Source: an uncultured bacterium (GTDB lineage Bacteria > Verrucomicrobiota > Kiritimatiellia > PWTM01). From it: 37,594 nucleotides of DNA. The translations under genes and the position numbers were made by a program. The notes under the pieces are model-generated. The model saw only the letters and a list, made by a program, of their open reading frames with translations, was not told where the DNA came from and made no database searches. Position 1 is the first letter of the stretch; every line of letters starts with the position of its first letter. The stretch spans positions 1 through 37,594 of the forward strand of contig CALLML010000031.1 of NCBI GenBank assembly GCA_938005705.1, written 5' to 3'. Positions 26,500 through 35,894 of this stretch are shown here, in pieces.

Positions 26500-28225
26500 A
26501 ATCGGCCACCTCCGTGCGCATGTTCTCGATCCGCTCTTCGAGGCTTTTGAACTCATCGCTTCCCCATGCCGCGCGGTTCCAATCGCGCGCGGTCTGGGTC
26601 AGCCGCTGGAAGAAACGGCGCGCACCGTCCTTGTCCTCGAACTTCATGGGCGTTTTCAGCACGGTGTGGATGCGCTCGAACACGTACTGCTGGCGCTCCG
26701 CCGGCGTCGCGGCGTCCACCTCGTGAAAGGCGTCCTGCTGCAGGTAGACGTCATCGAGAAATTCCGCTTTTAAATAGACGACAAAATCCTCGATGGACGT
26801 GCCTTCCTCGCCGACGACCTTCATCATCTGCGCGACGTCGTTGCCGAGTCGCAGTATGCGCTTCGCATCCGCCACTTGTTCCGCGTTCACGACGCCGCGA
26901 TACTTGCTCCAGCTGTCGAGCGGATGAATGGCCGGATATCGGCGCTGATCAGACCGCTCGCGCGAGAGGCCGTGGAAGGCCCCCACGACCTTCAGCGTGC
27001 TCTGCGTGACGGGTTCCTCGAAATTACCGCCGGCGGGACTGACTGTGCCGCCGATCGTGACCGATCCGGTGGAGCCGTCCTTCAACTTCACAACGCCGCC
27101 GCGTTCGTAGAAGGCCGCGATGACGGATTCGAGATAGGCCGGGAACGCCTCCTCGCCGGGGATTTCTTCGAGCCGCCCGGACATCTCGCGCAGGGCCTGC
27201 GCCCACCGCGACGTCGAGTCGGCCAGCAGCAGCACGTTCAGTCCCATCTGGCGGTAGTATTCGGCGATCGTCACCGCGGTATAGACCGACGCCTCGCGCG
27301 CGGCAACGGGCATCGAGCTGGTGTTGCAGATGATCAGCGTGCGCTCCATCAGGCTCTTGCCCGTGCGCGGGTCCGTCAGTTCGGGAAACTCGCGCAGCGT
27401 CTCGACGACCTCGCCGGCGCGCTCGCCGCAAGCGGCGACAATGACGATATCCACGTCGGCATAGCGACTCGTGAGCTGCTGCAGCACCGTTTTGCCGGCG
27501 CCGAAGGGACCGGGAATGCAGTAGGTGCCGCCGCGGGCGACGGGGAAGAAGGTGTCGATGATGCGGATTTTCGTCGTCAGCGGTTCGGTGGGCGCCAGCC
27601 GTTCGGCATAGGCACGGATAGGGATTTTGACCGGCCACCGCTGCATCAACCGCGCCTCGCGGATTTCGCCCTCCTCGTGCTTCAGCTTCGCGATGACGTC
27701 GGTGACTTTGTAATCGCCTGTGGGCACGATGTCCTCCACCGTCCACACGCCGCGCCAGCCGAACGGCACCATGATCCGATGCTCGAAAATGCCCTCTGGA
27801 ACGGTCCCGAGCGTCTCGCCGGCAGTTCGCCGGTCGCCTTTCTTCGCCCGCGGGGTGAACGTCCAGGCACGCTCGCGCGGCAATGAATCCAGATAGACGC
27901 CCCGCTGGAGAAAGAAACCACTCTTTTCAGCGAGCAGTGGCAGGGGATTCTGGAGACCGTCAAACACCTGGGTCAGCAGGCCGGGCCCCAGCTCGGCGGC
28001 GAGGAGCTCGCCGGTGAAAATCACTTGATCCCCCTCCTTCAGACCGGTGGTGTCCTCAAACACCTGCAGTTCCGCGTAGCGTCCGCGGATGCGGATAACT
28101 TCCGACTTCAGCCGCAACTCGCCGGTGACGGCGTAGGCGACTTCGTTCTGAATCACGGGTTTTTCGAACTCGACTGTGATCAGGTTGCCGTTGACGCCGA
28201 CGATTTTTCCGATGTTTTCGCTCAT
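26492..28225 (-). CDS. atpA: V-type ATPase catalytic subunit A
   Basis: The 577-residue protein has the P-loop GPFGAGKT at residues 239-246 with the catalytic Lys and Thr. Further markers are the GERAGEV motif carrying the catalytic Glu, the non-homologous region typical of A subunits (about 120-190), [18 protein letters not shown] and [13 protein letters not shown]. It hydrolyses or makes ATP in the A3B3 head. An ATGA overlap joins it to the DUF2764 gene upstream, and an 8-nt overlap to atpB downstream. Length is within the usual 575-600. Direction of operation (synthesis or pumping) cannot be read from sequence. Confidence 0.96.
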   Translation of the reverse strand: MSENIGKIVGVNGNLITVEFEKPVIQNEVAYAVTGELRLKSEVIRIRGRYAELQVFEDTTGLKEGDQVIFTGELLAAELGPGLLTQVFDGLQNPLPLLAEKSGFFLQRGVYLDSLPRERAWTFTPRAKKGDRRTAGETLGTVPEGIFEHRIMVPFGWRGVWTVEDIVPTGDYKVTDVIAKLKHEEGEIREARLMQRWPVKIPIRAYAERLAPTEPLTTKIRIIDTFFPVARGGTYCIPGPFGAGKTVLQQLTSRYADVDIVIVAACGERAGEVVETLREFPELTDPRTGKSLMERTLIICNTSSMPVAAREASVYTAVTIAEYYRQMGLNVLLLADSTSRWAQALREMSGRLEEIPGEEAFPAYLESVIAAFYERGGVVKLKDGSTGSVTIGGTVSPAGGNFEEPVTQSTLKVVGAFHGLSRERSDQRRYPAIHPLDSWSKYRGVVNAEQVADAKRILRLGNDVAQMMKVVGEEGTSIEDFVVYLKAEFLDDVYLQQDAFHEVDAATPAERQQYVFERIHTVLKTPMKFEDKDGARRFFQRLTQTARDWNRAAWGSDEFKSLEERIENMRTEVADYA

Positions 28226-28809
28226 GGCACCGAGGGCAGGGTTGAGGGTGAAAGGTTCGGACCGTTCGCGGCCTCCGCCGGCGCCGGGCCGACCCCAGCG
28301 GCGAGGCTTTCTTCAAAGCGCTGACGCCCTTCCTCCTCGCGCAAGGCGGCCCACCGTTCCGCGATGCGAAGTTTTAGGGCATAGGAGAAAACCGCCGCCG
28401 CATTGAACACGCCGGGCGGCGCCAGTTCGTCCAACACGCGCCATCGTTCGCGATCCAGCGCCATTTCGCGCTCGTGGGGGCCAGCCTTCGTGAAGGCGTC
28501 CACAACCCCCGTTTCGACCGCGCCGTCCCAGCCGGGATGCGGTCGGCGTTCCGCGCGGGGATCGGCCCCGTAACGGGGCGCGCGCGCGGCGGCCGCCGCG
28601 CTGCGAATCTGTCGCTCGCGAGCGGCCCATGCGCCCTCGAACCCGGGCGCGTCGGTATTCGCTCGCCCTGCCAGCAACCGATCGAGAACGGCGACATCGC
28701 GCGGCGACAATTGCTCGGCGCAACGCGCGCGAAAATCCGCCGACGTCATGGGCGGCGGATCGCCGAACATGAACATTGGCAAGCTGGCCACCAGATACTC
28801 GTAGCTCAT
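28222..28809 (-). CDS. DUF2764 protein of the V-type ATPase operon
   Basis: From MSYEYLVASLPMFMFGDPP the product is 195 residues. The YEYLVASLPM opening, the PMTSADFRARCAEQLSPRD block and a long helical remainder are what I know as DUF2764, found between subunits E and A in chlamydial and other bacterial V-ATPase operons. No separate subunit C or F gene is present, so this protein may be a reduced C (d) subunit linking rotor shaft and c-ring; that is inference. The start lies in an ATGA overlap with atpE, and the end in an ATGA overlap with atpA. The C-terminal ~25 residues are Pro/Ala-rich and probably disordered. The ORF-track start at 28911 is inside atpE. Confidence 0.85.
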   Translation of the reverse strand: MSYEYLVASLPMFMFGDPPPMTSADFRARCAEQLSPRDVAVLDRLLAGRANTDAPGFEGAWAARERQIRSAAAAARAPRYGADPRAERRPHPGWDGAVETGVVDAFTKAGPHEREMALDRERWRVLDELAPPGVFNAAAVFSYALKLRIAERWAALREEEGRQRFEESLAAGVGPAPAEAANGPNLSPSTLPSVP

Positions 28810-29471
28810 GCGCTGGCGCCTTTGGGATGGTTTTCCCGTTGGCCGGTTTCCGAGCCGTCGCTCGCGGCGCGGTGGACGATTTCCGCCAGGTGCGGACGCA
28901 GAAAAGCGCACAGGGCTTCCGCGATCGAGGCCTTTGTGAAGTCGTGCACGACGTGCTGGTCAGAAAGCGCCACACGAAATCCTTTGAAAATGCCCGTATC
29001 GGTGTGAATCTCCACGCCCTTGACCAGTTTCTGGCGATATTGATCGGCGAAGAATCGAATGATTTCCGCCTGGTCTTTCTCGCTGATCAGCACTTCGATG
29101 CGGCTTTCCACCCCGCCGCGCTCAACATAAGCCTGGGCGATCTTCAGCAGCATATCCTTGAGAAACTGACCGTCCATGGCGCGATCGAGGGCCTCGCTGA
29201 CAATATCCTCAAGGATATTCTCGATACCCTGGCCGACGGTAATCAGCAAATCACGCGCCGCTTGTTCCAGGGTGCGTTGGGCACGTTCAACGAATAGCTG
29301 CGCATCGCGCTCGGCTTTTTCCACAATCGCCTTCGCCTTCGCTTCTGCCTCGCGGACGAGGGCCGCAGCCTTTTCCCGAGCCTGTTCGAGCAGACGAGCT
29401 GCCTGGGCCTCCGCTTCGCCGACGGCCTCGCGTTGAATACGCTCAATCAATTGTTGGATGTCGTCCGCCAT
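28806..29471 (-). CDS. atpE: V-type ATPase subunit E (peripheral stalk)
   Basis: The first ~90 of 221 residues form an uninterrupted Ala/Glu/Arg helix (AAQAARLLEQAREKAAALVRE) as in the stator coiled coil, which here has no separate G/H partner gene. The rest is the globular head-binding domain (LLITVGQGIENILEDIVSEAL, IEVLISEKDQAEIIRFFADQ). It is the first gene of the operon, about 70 nt downstream of a good promoter, with AGAGGGAG 7 nt before the ATG. The similarity is at the level of subunit E rather than a specific orthologue. Confidence 0.88.
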   Translation of the reverse strand: MADDIQQLIERIQREAVGEAEAQAARLLEQAREKAAALVREAEAKAKAIVEKAERDAQLFVERAQRTLEQAARDLLITVGQGIENILEDIVSEALDRAMDGQFLKDMLLKIAQAYVERGGVESRIEVLISEKDQAEIIRFFADQYRQKLVKGVEIHTDTGIFKGFRVALSDQHVVHDFTKASIAEALCAFLRPHLAEIVHRAASDGSETGQRENHPKGASA

Positions 29472-29544
29472 GTGCCGACTCCCTCTGCTGAGGACGGCGC
29501 CGCCGCGGGCCCGTCACCTTGTTCTAACGAAAAGAAGAAGTTTC

Positions 29545-29573
29545 ATTATGGAATCGCGGGCGCGGAATTTCAA
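29545..29573 (-). promoter_or_regulatory. Promoter of the V-ATPase operon
   Basis: TTGAAA (29568-29573) and CATAAT (29545-29550) on the minus strand are 17 nt apart. The predicted leader to atpE is about 65-70 nt. Confidence 0.6.
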
Positions 29574-29881
29574 GCGCGAAAACCCCTGTTGAAGATCTGT
29601 GATTCACTGGCAAGCGTCTCCGCGCGGTGAGTGAGGCACGGCGAATAGCCGGTGCGCAGCCCGGTGAGCCTCGGTCTCCGGAAGCGACCTGCAAAGGAGG
29701 GGCTGACGTCGTCTTCCAACGCCCCGTCCGATCCGCCACCCGGTCGTCTTCTAACGTCTTTTGGCAGGGAGCAGCGTACAGTTTTTCACGCGCGGTCCGC
29801 CCTTTTTTTTGCATGCTTCCCGACTTTGATGGGGGGATGATGCGGCCGCCGGGGGCGGCTCAACTTCTTGAAGCTTTGGCC
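29574..29881. other. Divergent intergenic region between atpE and tRNA-Glu
   Basis: No credible gene is seen; ORFs 29524..29814 (-), 29627..30097 (+) and 29652..29840 (+) lack recognisable domains. A 14-bp unit GTCGTCTTCYAACG occurs twice, at 29708-29721 and 29743-29756, 35 bp apart with one mismatch. The segment cannot be matched to a known RNA family by eye. Confidence 0.4.
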
Positions 29882-29910
29882 TTGAGAAAACCGGCAAGTG
29901 ATCGTATAAA
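29882..29910 (+). promoter_or_regulatory. Promoter of tRNA-Glu
   Basis: TTGAGA (29882-29887) and TATAAA (29905-29910) are 17 nt apart, ending 19 nt before the tRNA 5' end. Confidence 0.65.
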
Positions 29911-29929
29911 TCCCAGCTTTCTGGGCGCC

Positions 29930-30004
29930 GACCCCATCGTCCAGCGGTCAGGACACCAGGTTTTCATCCTGGAAACACGGGTTCGATTCCCGTTGGGGTC
30001 GCCA
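29930..30004 (+). tRNA. tRNA-Glu (anticodon TTC)
   Basis: All four arms fold: acceptor GACCCCA/TGGGGTC, anticodon stem CCAGG/CCTGG around TTTTCAT with TTC at 29963-29965, and T arm ACGGG-TTCGATT-CCCGT. The 3' GCCA (30001-30004) includes an encoded CCA, unlike the tRNA-Arg in this window. The TTC anticodon reads GAA and GAG. Confidence 0.97.
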
Positions 30005-30027
30005 TTCTCACGCGAATGTGGATCGTT

Positions 30028-30042
30028 TTCCAAGGCTTGGAA
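30028..30042. repeat. Fourth copy of the TTCCAAGGCTTGGAA palindrome
   Basis: Identical to the first two copies of the 22154-22232 array. Here flanking bases extend the palindrome to 21 bp (10-bp arms, 30025-30045). It lies 23 nt after the tRNA-Glu 3' end in non-coding DNA and could form a strong hairpin in the trailer transcript, although no uninterrupted T tract follows. Confidence 0.95.
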
Positions 30043-30351
30043 AACCGCGGTCTTCTTCCGACATTTCGTCACCTCGCATGTCGCGAATGCCGAATAAGTC
30101 GGCTTACACGCCACCGCTTCCCCGCGATTCCGTAGCGTCGCGTCATCCTGTTCGGTGGGCCAACGCAATCTTTTCTTCTCTTTTCAACCGCTTAAAAAGC
30201 GGCTAGTCCTGTGTTGCCTTGACGGAAGGCGTAATGACACCTATGCTTGATGGATTGAATTGAGGCTTCCAAGCGCGGGAGCGGGTTCGTCTCATTCCCT
30301 TGCGCGGGGGTTCTTTACAGTTTTCGGAATCGGCGCGGCCGGGGGTTTGAT
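30043..30351. other. Leader and spacer upstream of nusA
   Basis: There is no rimP gene here, although rimP usually precedes nusA. The short ORFs 29860..30168 (-), 30018..30206 (+) and 30292..30474 (-) show no domain. An ACCGCTT/AAGCGG(C) hairpin lies near 30187-30202. The nusA promoter candidate is listed separately. Confidence 0.4.
30219..30247 (+). promoter_or_regulatory. Promoter candidate of the nusA-ribF operon
   Basis: TTGACG (30219-30224) and TATGCT (30242-30247) are 17 nt apart; the predicted leader is about 100 nt. Confidence 0.5.
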
Positions 30352-31617
30352 ATGAGCAGTGAATTGCTTTCGGTTTTCGAGTATCTGGAGCGGGAGCGGG
30401 GCATTGACCGCGAGACGCTCTGCCGGGTGGTGGAGGAGGCGCTCGTTGCTGCAGCCAAGAAAAGCATCCGGCACGCCGACGATGTCGTGGTGACCATGGA
30501 CCGCAAGACGTGCGATATCCGCGCCGTCGGCCGGTTCACGGTGGTCGAGACGGTGCGAAATCCCGGCCTCGAAATCGCCTTGGCGGACGCCCGCCGTCTT
30601 CGGGGCGACGCCACCATAGGCATGGTAATCGAGCAGGAGGTCACGCCGCGGAATTTCGGGCGTATCGCGGCGCAGACGGCGAAGCAGGCGATTCTGCAGC
30701 GCATCCGTCAGGCGGAACGGGAGCGCGTGTTCGGCGAGTACAAGAACCGGCCCGGGGATATCATCAGCGGTACGGTGCGCCGCTTTGAGCGCAGTGATGT
30801 GATTGTGGACCTTGGCCGCGCGGAAGCCGTCATGCCGGCGGCGGAGCGGGTGCCCACAGAGGAATACCAGATCGGCGACCGCATCCGCGCCTATATCTTG
30901 CGCGTGGATCAGAACGCGCTGGGCCCGATGATCATTCTTTCACGGGCTCATCCGGATTTTGTGCGGCGCCTCTTTCAGCTTGAAGTATCCGAAATTGCCG
31001 ACAACACTGTCGAGATCAAGGGCATCGCGCGCGAGCCCGGCTTCCGCACAAAGCTGGCGGTGTATTCCCACGATGAAAAGGTGGATCCCGTAGGCGCCTG
31101 CGTGGGATTACGGGGTCTGCGAGTGAAGAATATCGTACGCGAACTCTCCGGCGAGAAAATTGACATTGTCCGCTGGCATGAGGATATCCGTGTGTATGTT
31201 GCCAACGCCTTGGCGCCCGCCCGCCTGGCGCGCGTGGTCGCCGATGAGACGACCCGCACGGTGACCGTCATCGTGGATGCGGATCAGCTTTCGTTGGCCA
31301 TCGGTAAAAAAGGGCAGAATGCGCGATTGACATCGAAGTTGACGGGATGGCGGATTGACATCCAGCGACAGCCCGAGGACATTACCTTCGAGGAGAAGGT
31401 CCGCCGCGCCGTCGAGAAACTTGCCTCGATCGAGGGTATCGGACCGGAGCGGGCCGAGGCCCTGGTGCAGGCGGGCTTTCTCACGATCGAAGGCGTGCTG
31501 GCGGCCGACACGTCGGACCTGGCGGAGGTCGAGGGCTTCAATTCGGAAATCGCCGAGGCGGTCCACCGCGCGGCCGAGGCCGCGTATGAAAAGGAACATG
31601 GGGCGATTGAGTCATGA
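30352..31617 (+). CDS. nusA: Transcription termination/antitermination factor NusA
   Basis: NusA binds RNA polymerase and nascent RNA and modulates pausing, termination and antitermination. The 421-residue product shows the N-terminal RNAP-binding domain (FEYLERERGIDRETLCRVVE), an S1 domain from GDIISGTVRRFERSDVIVDL and two KH domains. The KH part contains GACVGLRGLRVKNIVREL and SLAIGKKGQNARLTSKLTGW. The C-terminus is a helix-hairpin-helix unit (KLASIEGIGPERAEALVQAG) instead of the two acidic repeats of E. coli NusA. GGGGG lies 6 nt before the ATG. The stop overlaps infB by 4 nt (ATGA), so the pair is coupled. Confidence 0.97.
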   Translation: MSSELLSVFEYLERERGIDRETLCRVVEEALVAAAKKSIRHADDVVVTMDRKTCDIRAVGRFTVVETVRNPGLEIALADARRLRGDATIGMVIEQEVTPRNFGRIAAQTAKQAILQRIRQAERERVFGEYKNRPGDIISGTVRRFERSDVIVDLGRAEAVMPAAERVPTEEYQIGDRIRAYILRVDQNALGPMIILSRAHPDFVRRLFQLEVSEIADNTVEIKGIAREPGFRTKLAVYSHDEKVDPVGACVGLRGLRVKNIVRELSGEKIDIVRWHEDIRVYVANALAPARLARVVADETTRTVTVIVDADQLSLAIGKKGQNARLTSKLTGWRIDIQRQPEDITFEEKVRRAVEKLASIEGIGPERAEALVQAGFLTIEGVLAADTSDLAEVEGFNSEIAEAVHRAAEAAYEKEHGAIES

Positions 31618-33725
31618 GAGTTCACGATCTGGCGAGAGAATTGAATCTGTCGAGCAAGGAGCTGATGCTCCGACTGGCCGGCATGGGTATTCCCGTGTCG
31701 AATCACGCGGCCTCGTTGACGCTCGATCAGGTACGCCAGGTGCGTGATAAACTTGGGGCACCAGCTATTCCGACCACCCGTTTTGCGCGGGCGGTCGATA
31801 TCCTCCCGCCACGTCCCTCCGCCGCGCCGCCGCCCATACCCGAATCGCCGCTTCCCTCTCCCCCGCCGGAAGTACCGCCGGTCGCAACCGAGACCTCGGC
31901 ACCCGCGGAAGTGGGGCCCGGATCTGCCACAGCCGGCGCGCCCGCACGCACGATCTTCACGGCCCATCCGCAGATCGTCGTAAAGGAGTTTGCCGCTCAA
32001 ATGGGCGTCAAGCCCAACATCCTCATCGCCGAACTGATGCGGATGAACGTCTTTGCAACGATCAACGACAAGATTGATATTAAGGTTGCGCGGCGCCTGG
32101 CCGAGAAACGCGGGTTCACGATCGAGATCGAGCACAAACCCGCCGAACCCCCCAAGTCGCCGCCACCAAAGGCCAAAAAAATCGAGGCGCCGGAGCAGCG
32201 CCCGGACGAGCTGCTGCCCCGCCCGCCGGTGGTGACGTTCATGGGGCATGTGGACCATGGAAAGACGTCCTTGCTGGACCGTATCCGCCAGACGCGCGTG
32301 GCGGAGGGCGAGGCAGGCGGCATCACTCAGCACATAGGCGCCTACATGGTGACCGTCAACGACAAAGAGATCACCTTCATTGACACGCCGGGGCACGCCG
32401 CGTTCACGGCGATGCGCGCGCGGGGCGCCAATCTCACCGATATCGCGGTCATCGTCATTTCCGCCGAGGAAGGGATCAAAGAACAAACCCGTGAAGCCAT
32501 TCAGCACGCGCGGGCGGCGGGCGTCGCCATCATGGTGGCCATCAACAAGATTGACTTGCCCAATGCCGATGTGCGCCGGGTGATGAATGATCTCCAGAAA
32601 GAGGGCCTCGCGCCGGAGGAATACGGCGGCCAAACCATCGTCTGCCCCGTTAGCGCCAAGACCGGCGAAGGGGTGGACCACCTGCTGGAGATGATTCTGC
32701 TTCAAGCAGAGATCATGGAACTGAAGGCGGCGCCGCGGCGTCGGGCCGAGGGATTCGTGGTGGAGGCCAACCTCGAACCCGGACGCGGGCCGGTCGCAAC
32801 GGTGCTGGTGAAGAACGGAACGCTCCAGGTCGGCGACGCCATGGTGTGCGGGGATCACTGGGGCCGTGTAAAAGCCCTCATCAATGATCGCGGGGTCAAG
32901 GTTCGCACCGCCGGTCCTTCCCACGCCGTTCAATGCCTCGGCCTCAACGCCGTGCCGGAGGCGGGCGCCCGATTCGAGGTCGTAGGGAGCGACCGCGAGG
33001 CCCGTGAAATCTCCGAACAGCGGCTCGAGGCCCGCCGGCTCGGACAGCTTCAGCAGACGCGCCGCGGCGTGACGCTGGAAGACCTCCTTCACGCCCCCGA
33101 AGGCTCCAACGTGCGTGAGCTGAATATCGTCTTGAAAACGGACGTTCAAGGGACGCTTGAAGCCATCCGACAGGCCCTTTCCGAAATTCGAAGCGAGAAG
33201 GTGACGCTTCGCATCCCGCTGTTCGGCGTCGGCAATATCACGCTGAATGACGTGCTGCTGGCCAAAGCGTCCGGTGCTATCATCTTCGGCTTCCACGTAT
33301 CCGCCGACGAAGGCGTAGCTAAGGCGGCCAAGCGCGAGGGCGTTGAAATTCGTTTTTACACCATCATTTACGAGCTGGTGGAGGACGCACGGCGCGCGAT
33401 GGCGGGATTGCTGGAGCCGATTGTGCGTGAGACGGTAATCGGCCAGCTTGAAGTGAAGCAAGTGTTCGAATTGTCGCGGAAAGGCACGGTCGCCGGCTGT
33501 ATCGTGCGCAGCGGGCGGATCACCTCACGCTCGCGCGTGCGGGTGCGACGGCGGGGCGAAGTGCTCTTCCAGGGAACGGTCGCGTCGCTACGGCGTTTTC
33601 AAAACGACGCCACCGAGGTGCGCGAGGGCCAGGAATGCGGCGTGCGGGTCGAGGGCTTCTCCGCCTTCCAGCCGGGCGACATGATCGAGGCCTACGAGGT
33701 TCAGCGCATTGCGCAGCAACTGTAA
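31614..33725 (+). CDS. infB: Translation initiation factor IF-2
   Basis: IF-2 is the GTPase that places initiator tRNA on the ribosome. The 703-residue protein has an N-terminal IF2N module (1-48), a Pro-rich linker (65-115) and a second IF2N-like module (about 118-170). The GTPase follows with GHVDHGKT at 211-218, DTPGHAAF at 257-264 and NKIDLPNAD. The C-terminal domains close with [20 protein letters not shown] and [17 protein letters not shown]. The linker is short compared with many IF-2 proteins. It sits between nusA (4-nt overlap) and rbfA (69-bp gap), the conserved order. A 725-codon antisense ORF across it is a composition artefact. Confidence 0.97.
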   Translation: MRVHDLARELNLSSKELMLRLAGMGIPVSNHAASLTLDQVRQVRDKLGAPAIPTTRFARAVDILPPRPSAAPPPIPESPLPSPPPEVPPVATETSAPAEVGPGSATAGAPARTIFTAHPQIVVKEFAAQMGVKPNILIAELMRMNVFATINDKIDIKVARRLAEKRGFTIEIEHKPAEPPKSPPPKAKKIEAPEQRPDELLPRPPVVTFMGHVDHGKTSLLDRIRQTRVAEGEAGGITQHIGAYMVTVNDKEITFIDTPGHAAFTAMRARGANLTDIAVIVISAEEGIKEQTREAIQHARAAGVAIMVAINKIDLPNADVRRVMNDLQKEGLAPEEYGGQTIVCPVSAKTGEGVDHLLEMILLQAEIMELKAAPRRRAEGFVVEANLEPGRGPVATVLVKNGTLQVGDAMVCGDHWGRVKALINDRGVKVRTAGPSHAVQCLGLNAVPEAGARFEVVGSDREAREISEQRLEARRLGQLQQTRRGVTLEDLLHAPEGSNVRELNIVLKTDVQGTLEAIRQALSEIRSEKVTLRIPLFGVGNITLNDVLLAKASGAIIFGFHVSADEGVAKAAKREGVEIRFYTIIYELVEDARRAMAGLLEPIVRETVIGQLEVKQVFELSRKGTVAGCIVRSGRITSRSRVRVRRRGEVLFQGTVASLRRFQNDATEVREGQECGVRVEGFSAFQPGDMIEAYEVQRIAQQL

Positions 33726-33794
33726 GCCGCGCGATGCGCATCGCGCGGCGGGCTCGGCCTTCGAATGTTGAATATAGCCTAAACACAAGCGGCC

Positions 33795-34199
33795 ATGCGA
33801 AATCGTCGGATCACCCGGATCAACGAACTTCTCAAGCGCGAGATCGCGATGGTGCTCTATCGCGAGATGAGCGACGCGGAGATGGACCTTTCGTCCGTCA
33901 CAATCACGCGGGCAGCGGTCAGTGCCGATCTCCGTCATGCGCACATCGGTGTATCCGTGCGCGGCGGCGATGCCGAGTGGGCATCGGCTCGCCGGCTGCT
34001 CAATCGCCACCGGCCCGCCATTCAAGAAGCCATCCATCGCCACCTGACGCTCAAATACACGCCCGTGCTGGTCTTCGAACGTGACGAATCCATCGCCGCC
34101 GGCGACCGCGTCTTGCGCCTGATCGAGGCCTTGTCCCCGAACCCGCCCCCATCTGAACCCGCAGACGCCTCGCCTGTTGAACCGGACGAGTCTTTATGA
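33795..34199 (+). CDS. rbfA: 30S ribosome-binding factor A
   Basis: RbfA is a KH-fold protein needed for late 16S rRNA processing and 30S maturation. The 134-residue product has RITRINELLKREIAMVLYRE, the VTITRAAVSADLRHAHIGVSV strand-helix core and HRHLTLKYTPVLVFERDESI, the usual family blocks in the usual order. A Pro/Asp/Glu-rich tail of about 22 residues ends it. It overlaps truB by 4 nt (ATGA). No Shine-Dalgarno is evident before the ATG. Confidence 0.93.
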   Translation: MRNRRITRINELLKREIAMVLYREMSDAEMDLSSVTITRAAVSADLRHAHIGVSVRGGDAEWASARRLLNRHRPAIQEAIHRHLTLKYTPVLVFERDESIAAGDRVLRLIEALSPNPPPSEPADASPVEPDESL

Positions 34200-34963
34200 A
34201 ACCTCCCTATCCTGCTCATGCGCGCCCTTCCGCGTCCGATCCCGTGGATGGCGTCCTGTTGGTGGACAAACCCCAGGGGTTGACCTCACACGACGTCGTG
34301 GACCGCATCCGCCGCCGCTTTCGTTTTCGCAAAGTTGGACATGGCGGAACGCTCGATCCCATGGCCACCGGCCTGCTCGTCATTCTCCTGGGGCGCGGTA
34401 CCCGCCTCTCCGACCGTGTGATGGCCAGCGACAAGGTGTACGAGGGAGTGATGCGCCTCGGCGTCCGCACCGACACGGAGGATGTGGATGGTCAAGTGAT
34501 TTCGGAGACGGACGCCTCCGGCGTGACCGAAGAGGCCGTGCGCGCGGCGATGGCTCGGCGCGTGGGTGATCTCATGCAGACCCCGCCGATGATCTCGGCC
34601 GTCAAGAAAGGCGGCATGCCCCTTTACAAACTGGCACGCAAGGGGCAGACAGTCGAGCGGACGCCCCGCCTGATTCACATTTACGATTTCATGCTGCTCG
34701 GCTACGAGCCGCCGCGGGCGCGATTCCGATTGTCCTGCACTAAGGGCACCTATGTGCGCACCTTGTGCGCCGATATCGGGGAGGAGCTGGGATGTGGGGC
34801 CTTTCTCGAATCGCTGCGCCGGATTTCCGCCGGCGTGTTTCATGTCTCCGACGCGCGTCCGCTGGCGGAATTGCTGGAGATGGAACCGGCGGCGTTTCTC
34901 GATTGCGCTATACCGGTGCACCGAATTCATTGGGGCGATGAGCACGGCGCGCACGTGGGATGA
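34196..34963 (+). CDS. truB: tRNA pseudouridine synthase B (Psi55)
   Basis: TruB converts U55 of the tRNA T-loop to pseudouridine. The 255-residue protein has DGVLLVDKPQGLTSHDVV, the catalytic block GHGGTLDPMATGLL with Asp54, the QTPPMISAVKKGGMPLYKLA motif and FRLSCTKGTYVRTLCADIGE. It is somewhat shorter than E. coli TruB at the C-terminus, probably lacking a full PUA domain. It sits between rbfA and ribF with overlaps on both sides, which fits the conserved nusA-infB-rbfA-truB-ribF run. Confidence 0.96.
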   Translation: MKPPYPAHARPSASDPVDGVLLVDKPQGLTSHDVVDRIRRRFRFRKVGHGGTLDPMATGLLVILLGRGTRLSDRVMASDKVYEGVMRLGVRTDTEDVDGQVISETDASGVTEEAVRAAMARRVGDLMQTPPMISAVKKGGMPLYKLARKGQTVERTPRLIHIYDFMLLGYEPPRARFRLSCTKGTYVRTLCADIGEELGCGAFLESLRRISAGVFHVSDARPLAELLEMEPAAFLDCAIPVHRIHWGDEHGAHVG

Positions 34964-35894
34964 GCTGCGGGCGATTCCCGGCCCTCTGTTTCTCGCCATC
35001 GGCTTCTTCGATGGCGTTCATCGCGGCCACGCCGCCGTCATCACGGAGGCGGTCCGCCGCGCGCGGAAACGGCAAGGGCGTGCGTGGGCCCTGACCTTCG
35101 ATCCGCATCCGCTGCGCGTCCTGCGTCCCGCTCATGCGCCGCCCGCGCTCATGACGAGTGCGACCCGTATTCGTCACATCCTCGCCCTTGGCGTGGACGG
35201 GTGCGCGCTGACTCCGTTTACGCCGGATTTCGCGCGTCAGACGCCGGAGGAATTCGTCCTGGCGCTGCGCGGGGCCGCTCCGGCGCTGGCGGGCGTGGTG
35301 ATCGGCCCCAATTGGCGGTTCGGGCATGACGCCAAGGGCAATGCGGAACTCCTTGCGACGTTCGGACGGGAGGCGGGATTCGATGTGGTCGTCGTGCCCG
35401 CTCTGCAGTATCGCGGAGAGCCCATATCCAGCACCCGCATCCGCCGCGCGGTGGCGGCGGGCGATGTCATGGAGGCCGCCGCGATGTTGGGGCGCCCCTT
35501 CTCCGCGGAGGGTATGGTGGTCGAAGGACGACGCGTCGGCCGCGCCCTGGGATGCCCGACGGCCAATATCCGCGTCGAGAACGAAGTGATGCCGCCACCG
35601 GGCGTCTATGCCGGACGCCTGCGCCTGGCCGACGGGCGTCTTTTCCCCGCCGCCGCCTACCGGGGCACGCGACCGACGTTCGACTCGGAGGGGAACGCCG
35701 GTATCGTTTTGGAAGCGCACGCGCTGGATGTCGAGCTCTCGATCTACGGCGAGCGCGTCGAACTGGATTTTATTCGCCACCTGCGCGGCGATCGCCGTTT
35801 TGAGCATCTCGAATCCCTGCGCGCACAAATCACCGAAGACCTGCGCGCCATCCGCGCCGTTCTGCAGAATAGCCCCTCGGAGAGGAGCCCATAA
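34938..35894 (+). CDS. ribF: Bifunctional riboflavin kinase/FAD synthetase
   Basis: From the chosen ATG (MSTARTWDELR) the protein is 318 residues. The N-terminal FAD synthetase half shows GFFDGVHRGHAAVI with the HxGH-type nucleotidyltransferase motif, LTFDPHPLRVL and ISSTRIRRAVAAGDV. The C-terminal riboflavin kinase half shows CPTANIRVENEVMPPPGVYAG and FDSEGNAGIVLEAHALD. The start lies 26 nt inside truB; the ORF-track start at 34752 adds out-of-frame truB sequence. It is the last gene of the operon; no strong terminator follows. Confidence 0.95.
   Translation: MSTARTWDELRAIPGPLFLAIGFFDGVHRGHAAVITEAVRRARKRQGRAWALTFDPHPLRVLRPAHAPPALMTSATRIRHILALGVDGCALTPFTPDFARQTPEEFVLALRGAAPALAGVVIGPNWRFGHDAKGNAELLATFGREAGFDVVVVPALQYRGEPISSTRIRRAVAAGDVMEAAAMLGRPFSAEGMVVEGRRVGRALGCPTANIRVENEVMPPPGVYAGRLRLADGRLFPAAAYRGTRPTFDSEGNAGIVLEAHALDVELSIYGERVELDFIRHLRGDRRFEHLESLRAQITEDLRAIRAVLQNSPSERSP

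Noticed and set aside
29524-29814. Minus-strand ORF upstream of atpE
   Set aside because: It runs across the V-ATPase promoter, has no ribosome site and no domain.
31284-33461. 725-codon antisense ORF opposite nusA/infB
   Set aside because: It is a shadow of GC-biased codons in infB; no domain is recognisable and infB is certain.
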